From the NCBI GenBank assembly GCA_963070105.1, contig OY718805.1:5142001-5206000 (forward strand): a DNA stretch of 64,000 nt, read 5' to 3'. Position 1 is the stretch's first letter; every line of letters begins with the position of its first letter. Source of the stretch: Litomosoides sigmodontis (Eukaryota; Nematoda; Chromadorea; Rhabditida; Onchocercidae). This document shows, one piece after another, positions 26,601 through 38,320 of the stretch. The position numbers and the translations under genes were made by a program. The notes beneath the pieces were generated by a model that saw nothing but the letters and a program-made list of their open reading frames with translations, was not told the DNA's origin and ran no database searches.

Positions 26601-29600
26601 CCTATTTCAAACTATTACCACACTTGCGATGTTTTATCAGAGTGAAATTTCTTTAATCTAATTGTGGAATTCAAGAGTATGTGCATATTTCTCTATTTAT
26701 GAAAAACCGGATCATTTCGTCGTCCTGCATCTCCACTTACACTATGTACATCTGAATTATTTTTTCATTGGTTATCATCATTTACCACTGCATGGTGTGA
26801 CTGAATTCGGTTTAAATAGCGATAAAAGTGCCTGGTAATCAATCTGTTCTAGATCATTTGCACGAATGCGAAAGCAGCTCGGCGAACTGTCAATGAAGGC
26901 TTCAAACATGATGATGAAAAATATAAGGTTGTCTTATATTTGATTTTTTTTTCATATTTTTCTGTATTTCGAAAACTCCTCCAGTAGTGTGTAATATGTT
27001 ATGCTTGGATCCAGTATAATTGAACTAAAGTCGAATGCTTTGTGGACAATAGTAATATTTAGCAATAATATAGGAAATTGACGAAAGGTTATCGAAAGCG
27101 GAAACGTTATTGAAGAATCAAAACCTGGTCGGTGTTGATATTGTCTCCAGAACAAAAAATAAGAGCATAATGGTATTTCTTATGATATATCTGCATCATC
27201 TTGATCATGAAGGGCTGTTATTTAAAGAGTTGAATTTCGACAGATTTGAGAGGTTTTAATGAGATATTTCTTTGCTTTTCATTTGTACTTTATAATGGAA
27301 TCCAAGTTATAGGCAGTAAGTAATGGAAGTAAAACAGTAAGTGCTAATAAATCTGCGCCACCTCTGCCTCCAAAGAAGAGAATTTCGCAAGAAAACAGAA
27401 TCAACTCATCACCAACCTCGCATTCAGAAAATCAAAATGTTATTTTTCGGGTAAAATCTTATTTTGGCATCTACGTATAATGTAAGCCGTGCAAAACATC
27501 TGAAATTGTGTTGCAATATTTTTCATGGGGCACTTTACACTAGGATGAGGTTGGAATAGGAAAAATAAGAATCGATTGGTGGCTCCTTAGTTCTGTTGAA
27601 AATTGATAATTAAAAAAATTTGTGACATCAATCATTTATTGCCGGAATTGCGTCCTTCGAAGTGAAGTGTCCTTTAAGTTGGTATTTTACGCATTTAAAT
27701 TTCTTTGACTTTTCAGAACAAGTCTTCAAGTAATCTCCCAAGGCCTTGTTCAGTGCCTGTTATGCAATTATCATGCGATAGTGTTAATTCCCGTCGGCAG
27801 ATAATCTGTCAGCTATGTTTAAAAGTTGTTTATTTGGCTGAACGAATACAGGTAGAGGGAATGTTTATCCACAAAAAGTGCTTTCGCTGTGCTTTTTGTG
27901 ATCAGCCGTTACGCCTTGGTAATTGCGCTCAAGATCGAAATCTCCGAAATTTTAATCCGAGGTTTATCTTGTAACGATTTACTATATCACACTGAATAAT
28001 TTTGCTTGTTCTTTTGGTTTGATATTCATGTTTTAGGACTACCTGCTGTAACTTTTTCACGTCCTAAATTGTATTGTTACATTTAAAATTAAAAAGTTGC
28101 ATAGCATGAAAAGCAGAAAAACGTACCTTGATAGAATCTGGATCTGATATTAATAGTAGAATGTATTTTACTATGGGCTTTGATTACTTTGATATTTTGA
28201 AATAGTTGCTTTTTCCTAATTTGTTGAAGGCGCATTTTCAGGTTCTTCTGTATGCAGCACATAAATGTACCAGTTGTAGAAAAGATTGCGCGAATAGAAA
28301 AAAATGGTTGTAAAGGAAGTGATTTTGCTAGTAAATTTTTTGACTTTCTTCGTTAATTTTGAATTTATTTTCCAATATCTAGCTTGCAATGCTCATTTGC
28401 CAGAATGATTTTATGTAGTGTTATTTTCTCATAAAAAAGTCCTGTTCAGTTGTTGTATTTGTAGGACCATTATTATCAAAGTTGAATGACACGGTAAATG
28501 CTGTCAGTGGACACAATACATCATCTGTAAATGTTCGTATGCAAAATTTATATATTTGCTTGACATATAGAAATGTTAAATGAATAGGGCAATTAGTGAA
28601 AACTGATAAAAATTGAATTTTAATTTTCCTGAATTAGTTTCAAACATTTGGGTGGTTTCTTCTATACAGTTAAGAGTTAAACACTGAAGTGAAAATTGGT
28701 ATTGCACTGTTCTTATTTTATAATTGAAGTTGCAGCAACCTACAATAGCACGTGCTGTGCAGCGAACTGGACGAAATTCGCCGTCCATGCTGCTCAACAA
28801 AACTATGGAAAAAATGCGAGCCCAAAAAGAAGCAATTGGCACAATGCCGTCATTTCCCCATAGACACGGAACGCAGGAGCGTGCTGAATTTGAAATATAT
28901 AACCAAAGGGTAGGCTTGTGAATTTTTAAATTAAATGATTATTTAGAAATAGAAAATTCGTACTTGATCAACATGATTTTGAAAACTGAGTTATCAATTT
29001 TACCTGAAGTGCATTTTTGAAGCTTCTTTCACAAGTACTATTATTAGTGTAACAATACTTGGGAAGAAAGTTTTGAATTTTAATTCGACGTTTGATTGAT
29101 TCAGAAAGAAAAAGCAGCTTCAGCTAACGTCAGTGGAACTCTTTCTAATGGTCACAACCACTTCAGCGACGAAGAATTATTAGGTATGTTTTTGATGTGT
29201 TTGTTACGAATTCGGATATTAAACTTTAGCATTCTTTATCACGTATGCAAATCGCAGAAAAAGAACGGTTCGTACTGCTTAATTCTTCATCTTTTACCCT
29301 GAAGATATGTAGATCATCGCAGTTGCACTTATTCAATTTTTAGAGGATGAAGATGAATATTTATCATCTGGTAAGGATAATAATAATGATGATGATGATG
29401 ATGATAATGATAGTGACTTCATGGAAGATGAACTGGTTGATTTGGAATCAGCTGTACTGGAAAATTTTGATAAAAGTATGAATAGGTCGTTAACTGAAGC
29501 ACAGGTAATTTTTTGCAGTTGCATCTTTGATTTAACACTAATGATGTAACTGTCATCAGAAATCGTTTAAGATGTCACAATTAGTGTTAAATTATTAAGA

Positions 29601-32600
29601 ATTGATTTTTGGAAAACAATGCATTATACGCTTCTTTAAAGCATCAACTTTTGAAATATATTGGTCCTATTAAGTATGTTGACTCTATTTGTTAAAGATT
29701 AATTCACTAATTTTAAGACAGTTAAATATCGATTTTGGCTGGTACATATATTTAACTTTGAAACTACTTAAAAGTTGTGCTCAGTGCTACTCCAACCCTT
29801 GATTTACTGCATTTTTCTACTTGCAGCTTACGAGCTGACTTGCTCTTGTTTCCATTTCAGGCAGTGAAACTTTTAAAGGCATTCAAAGAACGTCGGCAGC
29901 AGAAACTTCAACAGAAACACCCAAATGTTCCGTCGCTGCACGAAGAGTACAAAAAGCATAATGGAAATTTTGATATAACTGTTACCAAAAACATAAGCGA
30001 GGTGGCAACTGCTACGACAGCTGAGTCACCAAAAATAACGACAGCAGTGAATATGATCAAAGATGTATCTGAAACAAATTGCCACTGTGTACTCAAAGAG
30101 GTAAGCCTTATGTTTTCTGGGAAGAACAGTAGATTTTTTACTCCATGATTTGCTAGCAATTATTTGCTTAGTCATGTCTTATTCTTTTATCCATCTAATA
30201 AATGATAATTTCAATTTTCAGCCTCAGACTTGTTTATATGAACAGACTCATTAAAAAAGTATGTAACATAGAAATTGGTAGAAAATTCAAACTATAATTT
30301 CTATTTTAGAAAAAGGGAAAAGACGTCGTATTACATTACGGTGAAGTAGTTACTTACATTTTATTGGCGAAACTGGAAATATTTTTAGGGTGCATTGACT
30401 CCATTCATGGAAATTAAGGAGGGAACTGGAACAATAGTTAAGTTTAAAACTGATGAACAATCAGGTAATTTATTTTACTAGTACATACAGCCTTTGTTTA
30501 ATTATTCTTAGCGCATGCTGTCCTACAACGCAAATAAATAATAAACCTTAACGGTAAAGTATTCGTCTTATTGGATGGATATATAACATATTGAAAGCTG
30601 CGTTTCCTGAATATGTTTCAGAATTATGTAAAACCAGGAAACGTCACTCGATACCCAAGCAGTCGTCGAAAGTTGTATCGCGTTTTCCTCGCCATCTTTC
30701 TCTGGATCTTAGCCAAACTGATATTGAAGTATTAATTTGCATTAGCAAAATCAATATTATTTTCAAAACGTTGAAAACGTTTTTTCTTCACCATCAATAT
30801 AAGAGTAAACCCAACTTTTTTACTTAGAGGAAAATAATATTTTTCATGTTTAATTGGTTTATCATAATAGATGCAGGTTATATCTTAATTGCTGGATTAA
30901 ATTCAAAATTTAAACGTTCTGTAAATTTTTGTAATTTTCGTTAAATTTTTGTAATTTTTGTAAATTTTCGTTCTGTAAATTTCAGATTTATGCAACGCCT
31001 TCAGTGGATAGAAAATCTAATTTTGCTCATCCTCCATCTCCATCGAGTAATGATTATTCTCAGAAAATAGCTAGAGTTCATTCAAAATCAACTACACAAT
31101 CAAGTGAATTTTTTCTCAACTGTTAAGCATTCCATTTCACCAAATACAGTTATAGTACAACAACATTTTTATTGCATTACTAACTCTGTACAAAAGTTGT
31201 GGGTTGCAAATAAGGAATGAAAGACATTTGTGAGAAAAGGTTATTGATTTTGTGAAATGAACGCACTGAACATAAATACAGTTTCAGATCTTGGCTTGCT
31301 AGCCCAATTGTTCAGTGCTGAGAAAGTGAAGGCTGTGCAAAATGCTGATAAGGCAAATGGAGCAATCAGCTGTTTTGTGAATTCGAATGAAATTGTAAAG
31401 AGTATAGTTAGTTACACTAAATTCTCAACGGAATCTGCTACCAGTTAAATAAGTGCTACATTTCATGAGGATGTGAGTTCAGACGTACTATTTTAACTTC
31501 CTAACATTCTTATGAAATGCTTTTCAGGAGTCCAACTTAGATGGTTCAAATGTCAAGATACAAAAAGATGTTGACTTGTCGTGTAAATTTGCAGGCTGCC
31601 GAGCACCAGGATTACAAAAAGGTAACTTTGGTTTCAATTATAAGGCATGGAGTATAGTGCTAACGCCACATAAAATTTCGTGTGCAAAACTTTTTTAGCA
31701 GTATTCTTCGATTGGAAATTTCAACTTGATCGTCTTTAGATTTGAATTTAGACAAAGAGAAAGTTTCTCGGTGTGCAAGTATGTCAGCCTATCAAATACT
31801 CAGTACTTCTGCGAAGAAGCATCCAGATTTTTATCAAAGTACGGCTTCCTCGTCCAATTCTCTTATTGAAAATATCAACACCGACTCACCTGGTACATGT
31901 TACTTCTAATACTATATTGAAAGAATATTCATGTTTGAAGTATTTCGCAATGAGAGTTTATTACCCTGCTTCAAATTTCTTTATACGGATCATAAATAGC
32001 ATTCAGTAATTAACATACACATTTTCGTGATGTTCTTATTTCTATGTCCTTTTCGCAACTGATGCGTTATTTCCGTGTGCTCCATGTTGGGATTGTCCAT
32101 CAAAGTTCATTTATTTTTCCATTTTTGAATTAATAAAGCTTTACATTTCAGAAAATAAGTTATCACCCACAGTATTCACAAAAAAAGATATCCGTCGTGT
32201 TCAGGTAACTTTCTAGGAATTGCATTTCAAGTCACAATGATTCGGTACTTGCTGTTGGATCTTAAGGTGTAATTGGTTGATAATTTATAGGAGGAAATTG
32301 TTGTTGAGGAACGAAACCTTGAATGAGGCATTTGTAATTTTGTGGAATTTTAAGTGATTTTGTCAATTTCCTTGTTAGTTTGTCTGAGGTTTTCAGAAAC
32401 TGGCTGAAAAAATTTTAAGACAAAAAGAGCAGGAACGTGTTAGTGCAGCACAGGATTTGCAGCGCGAGTTGGAGGAAATTGATGTTCGAAAATCGGAAGT
32501 GGAAGCAGTGGCTGGAGATTTAGAAAGACGACTACGTGATGGTATTTTCTTATATTATTCTTTAATGAAAATCAAAGAATGTATTTGATATATTATTTAT

Positions 32601-33606
32601 AAACATTTTGTACGTATATGCAATGCGAACCGAAATTTCACGAAGAATAAAAATGTTAAGAAGTTAATTTCACTATGATGTACCGTGCTCAATTTGAGAT
32701 TGAATTATTTTTCATCCGTACAGATGCAGAAAATCTGTGGATATTGGAGCAGTGGCTGCTGTATGTACAGGAAATGATGCAACTGAGGCAGCGTGAAGAA
32801 GAACTGAAACTCCTGGTATCTGAGTTTGAAGTGAACGAAGAATACAAAAACCTCCAACTACAGCTCAAGGACGTTCAGAATGCTAACACTGGAATATTAA
32901 TTGCTTCTGATAGTGAAGTAATTTATTTCTTTTCTTTCTGCATATGTGTTACAAGAATGTGAAACTTTTATTTTGGTCTTGAGAATGCTTAAGTTAAGCG
33001 GTTTCAGTGGATATGGCAGTAAAATGAAATAATATAGTGAGGGAAGTATCAGTGTCAAGCTGTATATTATTATTTGGATTTTGCATAACAGCTTTTAATA
33101 AAGTTTTTGAGGTCTTGTAATAGCTTTCTTTTTATTATATCTGTTCCATCTACTTCAATCTTACTATTTTGTATATGAAAATAAGTATAGGCTGAGAAAT
33201 CGATATTGAAGAAGACATTGGCAGTTTTAGAAACGCGTGATACCATACAGAATCGATTAAAAATAGTCAGAGAAAGGTATTTGATTTTTCACTGCTTTTG
33301 GTAGTAATCTTTGTTTCAATAAAATCAGCGTGCGAAATAATAAGTCATTTCTTACTTTTATTCTCTGTATTCCCATTTTGTCTTGTTTGGTCTTATTATC
33401 TATCAAAGACATGTGCAATGACGTTTCATAAATTTCATCCTAAATCGTTTTAGTATCTGGAGTTCTTCATTGTTTTAATTTCATTGATAAATGCAATTTT
33501 TATATCGCGATTTTTTAGAACTTGGAAGCAAGAAGTACCGGAACCATCAGCATTAATCGAGTTGAAAGGAGCTTCATATTACAATTTCAAACCAGTTTTC
33601 ATTTAA
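20682..33606 (+). CDS. MICAL: MICAL: flavin monooxygenase with CH, LIM and bMERB domains
   Basis: Cytosolic enzyme that oxidises actin methionines using FAD and NADPH, disassembling filaments downstream of semaphorin/plexin. Early exons are phase-consistent: 20682-20809, 21701-21828, 22035-22223, 22462-22578, 22711-22812, 22886-22985, 23169-23325, 23433-23480, 23554-23763, 24149-24331, 24595-24764. FMO motifs: dinucleotide fold [12 protein letters not shown] across exons 2-3, [46 protein letters not shown], and the GD motif SIVGDSLHE before [16 protein letters not shown] domain follows (24890-25485; [17 protein letters not shown]). The LIM domain (27717-27961 plus an exon from 28242) shows CQLC, HKKC, CAFC and a final CMQH. 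Between LIM and the C-terminus is variable sequence, including a poly-Asp stretch at 29344-29504. A C-terminal bMERB coiled coil (Rab binding) spans 32397-32541, 32724-32917, 33191-33276 and 33519-33606. Exons between 25.6 and 32.2 kb are approximate. C. elegans mical-1 is the likely counterpart. Confidence 0.94.
21121..21165. repeat. Short direct repeat in MICAL intron 1
   Basis: GCGAGTTTTTATTTATT occurs at 21121-21137 and again at 21149-21165, a 28-bp spacing, with ATTT filler between. It looks like a local duplication. Confidence 0.85.
22309..22356. repeat. Perfect 20-bp inverted repeat in a MICAL intron
   Basis: AAGTTTTGCTAGCTTATTCT at 22309-22328 is followed by 8 bases and its exact reverse complement at 22337-22356. 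A shorter direct copy of TTTGCTAGCTTA lies just upstream at 22289-22300. It sits in the intron 22224-22461, between exons 3 and 4 of the FAD domain. Confidence 0.95.
24369..24406. repeat. Tandem duplication, 20-bp unit, in a MICAL intron
   Basis: Two adjacent copies of TTCATCATAATGCTTTCTAA-like sequence differ by one internal base (T versus C). The location is the intron after the exon ending at 24331. Confidence 0.85.
25508..25559. repeat. Perfect 13-bp inverted repeat in a MICAL intron
   Basis: ATATTTCTTATTA at 25508-25520 pairs with TAATAAGAAATAT at 25547-25559 across a 26-base loop. The right arm ends nine bases before the next exon at 25568, so a hairpin would sit beside the acceptor. 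Confidence 0.9.
29530..29592. repeat. Perfect 13-bp inverted repeat in a MICAL intron
   Basis: ATTTAACACTAAT at 29530-29542 pairs with ATTAGTGTTAAAT at 29580-29592 across 37 bases. The intron follows the poly-Asp exon. The layout resembles a very small MITE remnant, but no target duplication is evident. Confidence 0.85.
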
Positions 33607-35480
33607 CTAATTGTTTTTAATAGCAGAAAAATCAGGCAGACAAACTCTACTCGTCTTTTTTTTTTAATTACTCATCTTTGAAACTTTATGAGTGCCCTTG
33701 CTTATAGCGATATTACCATTTGCGGTGATGTCTGACTTTTCGAAACTTTTAAAAGCCTTGCTTAACTCATATGTAAGCTCTTTATGTGTATGTAAGCCGG
33801 ATGTTGAGTTTTAAAAAGTTCAATATAGCCTAATTGTTTATACGACTATTTGAAGAGCATGTGGAATTGTGACATACAGCTTACATCATTTACAAAGAAG
33901 AAACGGATCGGATCTGGTTTTTTTTCAGGAATTTTAAAATAGCTTTCATCATTTGTGTGGAAATTACTGTGCAGCAGTTCTTAATTTTCAATTTTAGTAC
34001 TAGACTCGCTTTTCACGTTCACTTATGTCGAATGGCTGCATTTTGGAACATGATTTTCGTGACATATTTACTTTCAGGTATTGATAGTTTTGTTGCTGTA
34101 AAGTTGTGATTATGTATTGTTTTGAGGCTAATCACGAAGAAAACCCCTGGGAAAAGTTTCGGAATGGGAGGACTTGCCTTACATTTCCAGACATGGAGGC
34201 CTTTTACTATTGCCACTTTTGATGACAGTTTCTTTTGTGCTTGACTTTTTTAAATCTTGTATAAACACGCGGGGTGGTTCCAAACACAATGCCACGGAGA
34301 AATGTTATTTGAGTTTTGCATACACATTACAGTTATTCTAATGTCATGAAAACTATGGATCAACTTTGGGTGAGTTTTAGATTCAAGAATTTATGTCCCA
34401 ACAACTAGCATACTTGTATTTCAGTAATTTATGCTACTCTTTTAAAACATGTATCAGTCTGACTCCGCCATATGTAATCTTTTGCTGTAAAGTCAATTAT
34501 TCTGCTCAAATATATTTATAAATGATTTATTTCTTGTGAACTGTATTTCACATCTTCGTAGTTTTAATTTCTGTATTTATCGTTGTTAGATTTTAGAAAA
34601 GTAGCACATTGTAATTTTTCTCAAAACTTCACGATCAAAGGTGACATAGTTCCTTGATTTGGTTATGGACAAGGGATAAATTTATGATTCATTTTATCAG
34701 TGATAATTTTAAAAAGATGCAATTGACCTTTTTGTTATTGAGCTAGTTCTGGATTCTTCCAAAGTTTCCATGCAAAAAATTACTGCATCAAGTAATTAAA
34801 ATTGAACTCTTGTGACGCTGTAATGGAAATATGAATAATAAGAGAGCGCATTTCAAATCAAATTCAATAGGGTACGTTGCTTTGGACGATAGTAGGCTAA
34901 CTACAAACCTAATATCGTTTTGATTCAAGCTTTGCTTTGACGTATATGGTTCATTTGTCGCTCCCTATCCTCATGTTTCTTGCAATTTGCAATGTCCTTC
35001 AAGGGTTGAAGCCTGCAATAGATCAATGCTCATCAAACTACTGATCTGTTGCAGACGTTGATCTGTTTTTGAGCCAATTGAAAGAGCCAATGGTATAGGA
35101 TTATCTAACGTTTTCGGCATGAGATTTGCTCCTCTGTCTTCAAGCGGCATGTAAGAGCAGATGTGACGTGTTTTAAATTTTGTAAGTCTTACAGTGTGCA
35201 GAATGTAACATGTTGAAGTTGAGTGGAAAAGCAGGATATAATTTCCTCGAAAAGTATAATACATCTGCTTAGTTTTATTCTTAGTGATTTATATTTTGGA
35301 TTTGGTATTCAGTTGTGGGGAACGTTATTGGCATGTTATATAAGTCATTAAATGTGATAAAGCTACGACTGCAAGTGTGTTTTACGACACTTGACGATTT
35401 GCTTGTCTATGATCGTTCGATAATCTTGAAAATCTTCCGCTGATAGTAAACTATCCTGAAATGAAATGAAACGAATGTGA
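33607..35480. other. Non-coding stretch after MICAL
   Basis: No exon can be supported. A minus-strand open frame near 34971-35264 has no domain I recognise and no clear splice sites. An imperfect inverted repeat (GCAATAGATCA near 35017, TGATCTGTTGC near 35040) lies within that frame. The rest is AT-rich and probably holds the MICAL 3' UTR. Confidence 0.5.
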
Positions 35481-35825
35481 AAAAAGGTGCGATTTAGCAG
35501 TTCTGTTTCGGGATATACTCAGAATTACTTCATCATCAACTCTCAGAAAACATTTTTGATTAAACCAATAGAAATCGACGTACTGAATGAATGTGGGAAA
35601 GGAGTCAAGGAAGAGCCTTTAACAGATTGGTCACTGAGAGCGACTGGAATTTTTGTTTCAACGAACTTTCAAGCTCGGAGGAAGAAAGATTTAATCTGAG
35701 ATTCAAATTTGTGTTCTTTTTCATTTTAATAACAGTTATCGCATCTGTGATTACGTCAGTTTTTATCCAATGATTTGCTATGAGCGGTAGCTGTGAAGCT
35801 TCATTTTTCAACCGTGCTCTTTCAG

Positions 35826-37442
35826 CTTTTCTTTCAATGATCGGTACATTTGTGTTATTGGTTCGGTTTGGTTGTGCATTCAAAGCAAGAGGTGCACGTA
35901 TCAATAAAACACAGGTGTGGCTCAATTTACTGCAACTTTTTGAAGCAACAAATTTCAAAAGAACTATCGAAAAAGCTGATTTTTAGAAGAGAACTTTTTG
36001 AAGGGACATTTTAGTCCTTGGAGATTGATGAGCAACTTGAAGATTTTTGAATTAGGACTTGCAGAAAATGGAATCAGTATATTTGCATACAAATAAAGAG
36101 ACGGATGTCCTAATTGAGCCGGTATCGTTTCATATTGAATCGACGAGATTTATCTTACCCTCCTGCCTACTGACTAATCCAGTTCCTATTTTAATATTAT
36201 GCTGCAATGAGGTAGTCGTCGTTAATTTTGAAGTACGACAAGAGAGCGACAATTAAAGATGGCTTTAGGAGCATCCCGGAGAAATTTTAAATTGCAGGGA
36301 CGGGATCAAGCTAAAATTGAGAAAAATATGAATCGAGATTTAATTAAATTAGTAGAACGAACACAAAATAGTGACAAAAGTTTAACCAATCAGGGAAAAG
36401 GTTTGCTTTTCACGAAAAAAAAAATTTTGGGTTATATGTTGTTGATTTTTACATCTCTTAAATCAGATTCCTTTTGCTGGAATAGGGCGAAGAAGGTTTG
36501 AAGTGAAATTGGTTTCGATTGTTTAAAAGGTTGTTTGAGAAGTTACGGTCATACACTTTTTAACTAATTCAGCATCAGTTAATCCATTCCTCACGATAAT
36601 GTAAATGTCGGAAGAGTTGAGAGAATGTTTGGACATACTTCTTTTCGATTCGCTGAATTTCATTAATATTTTTTATTCACTCAAGTTCTTTCCTTAAAGA
36701 ATTTGGAAAAACGAAAAAAGAAGTAAATGAAGAGGCGAAAGAAAAAAATGAGAAAATGCATTCGGCCAGGAGGAATGGGCATCAAATTTTAATCCAGGAA
36801 ACTGTGGCATCTGAAATAGGACAAAACGTAGGATTTCCATCTTTTTTCACTTTCAGTCAGTTACAACAAAGTTGATTAAATTTTTTAGATTGATGGGAAA
36901 ATATTAATTTTGTTCATACACATTTCAGAACACGCAGCCAACACAGCAGGATGACGCTAGAGAATCAAAGCCGATTGACCAAGTAAAAATGCTTCAATAA
37001 TAATTACTTGCTCCGCCGAAACTCTCCCAGTATTTTTTGCTTGCAACATTCAAGCGTAAAGTACCTAAATTGAATTTTTGACAAATTTTTTTAAGAATAG
37101 GAGAATTTCAACTGCATTCTCCGCAGAAGCCTTTCTTCCTAATGCTTGTGATTCCCTAATTAGATACATTCCGATACGCGATATCGAAAGCGCAAAAGTG
37201 ACGTAGGTAAACGTTGCAAGAATAATTCTGAAGAAACTCGCGAAGGTGTTGTTAAAAACCAAAGTCGAGAAGAAGAGCCATCAACTCTAGAAGGTATCGC
37301 ATCAATCGATCGTGACGATGCTCCTCCATCAGCTATCAGTCCATTACGGAACAGCGCAAGTGTTAAGATAAATTTGATTTCAAAGAGACGTGTGCTAAGC
37401 AAAGGTTGTCAAACCAAGCGGAGATTTGTTAAAAAATCATAG
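35826..37442 (+). CDS. Unrecognised gene: hydrophobic segment with charged tail
   Basis: I do not recognise this protein. The later exons join cleanly: 36065-36121, 36298-36400, 36700-36827, 36929-36982, 37164-37442. They give about 206 residues, Lys/Glu/Arg-rich, with a coiled-coil-like part (KTKKEVNEEAKEKNEKM) and a basic C-terminus ending KKS. Upstream, an exon ending in INKTQ before a GTGTGG donor (near 35912) carries a hydrophobic stretch (FLSMIGTFVLLVRFGCAF), followed by basic residues, as in a single-pass membrane protein. The true start is unresolved. Frames between 35487 and 35773 also code a hydrophobic stretch (FVFFFILITVIASVITSVF), and a single stop separates the two. Two short genes, or one gene with an extra 5' exon, are both possible. 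Confidence 0.5.
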
Positions 37443-38320
37443 TTAATATATCATTTGCGACTTATAAATGCTTCATATTTCTTAATAAATATTTCCTGGT
37501 GTTTTTTTTTGTGTTAAAAAAAAAGATCACAGTTTCTATCTCGAACTATCGCACACGAATGTTCAAGTAAACCTCATCGGTCCACCGGCATCTTCTACGC
37601 TACTGGAGTTGTGCTTTCCATAACTGGGATGCTGGCTGACAGATATTTAAGAATTGAAATGAAAATGGCATTGTCTTAGCTCCTTCTCAAGTTTTATCGC
37701 TTTTTCAAGCATCTGATATTTGTGCGGTCAGGCGTGGATAAAAGATTAATGGATGTAAAAAGTTTGAATTTTATAATCAATTTTGTCGACATTGAAAATT
37801 CCATTTTGCAACATGTTATTTCAAAATGGTTGTCTATCTGCTGCCATTATCAGAGGGCCCTTTAAAAAAGAAAAAAAACATTTCCAACTGTCTAGCCTCT
37901 ATGTTAAATCTACTACGGATGAAAAGGTTAGAGTACCATGTGAAAAAGTGCATAGAATTCTCAAAAATATTTTAGTGCCGTAATTTTTACGCAAATTTTT
38001 GTTTATTTATAAAAACTATTTTGTAGATGAAATTCATTTCAGTCATTCTCTTCGGCACAGCAAGATACTACTGCTTGTTTTTCAGGCATCATTTGGTTAC
38101 TTCCTTTCAATCATGCCATAAATTGTCTAGATTTCCTTTTTTTTTGAAGCGCTTAAATTTTATCTAATTGTTGAAATTTTATGGTTTAATTTTGGACATT
38201 GCGCATATTATACTGTTATAAGCACACTTTTTCATGCTTCCTATTTTTAAACTGCGAAAAACCATGAAACCAAAAACGACTCAGGGCTTTTAGAAACTTT
38301 TAGCGATTGAAAACTAAGTG
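37443..38320. other. Non-coding gap
   Basis: About 880 bp between the unrecognised gene and the RING gene on the same strand. I see no exon. The spacing is larger than typical nematode operon spacing, so shared transcription is not clearly indicated. Confidence 0.5.
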
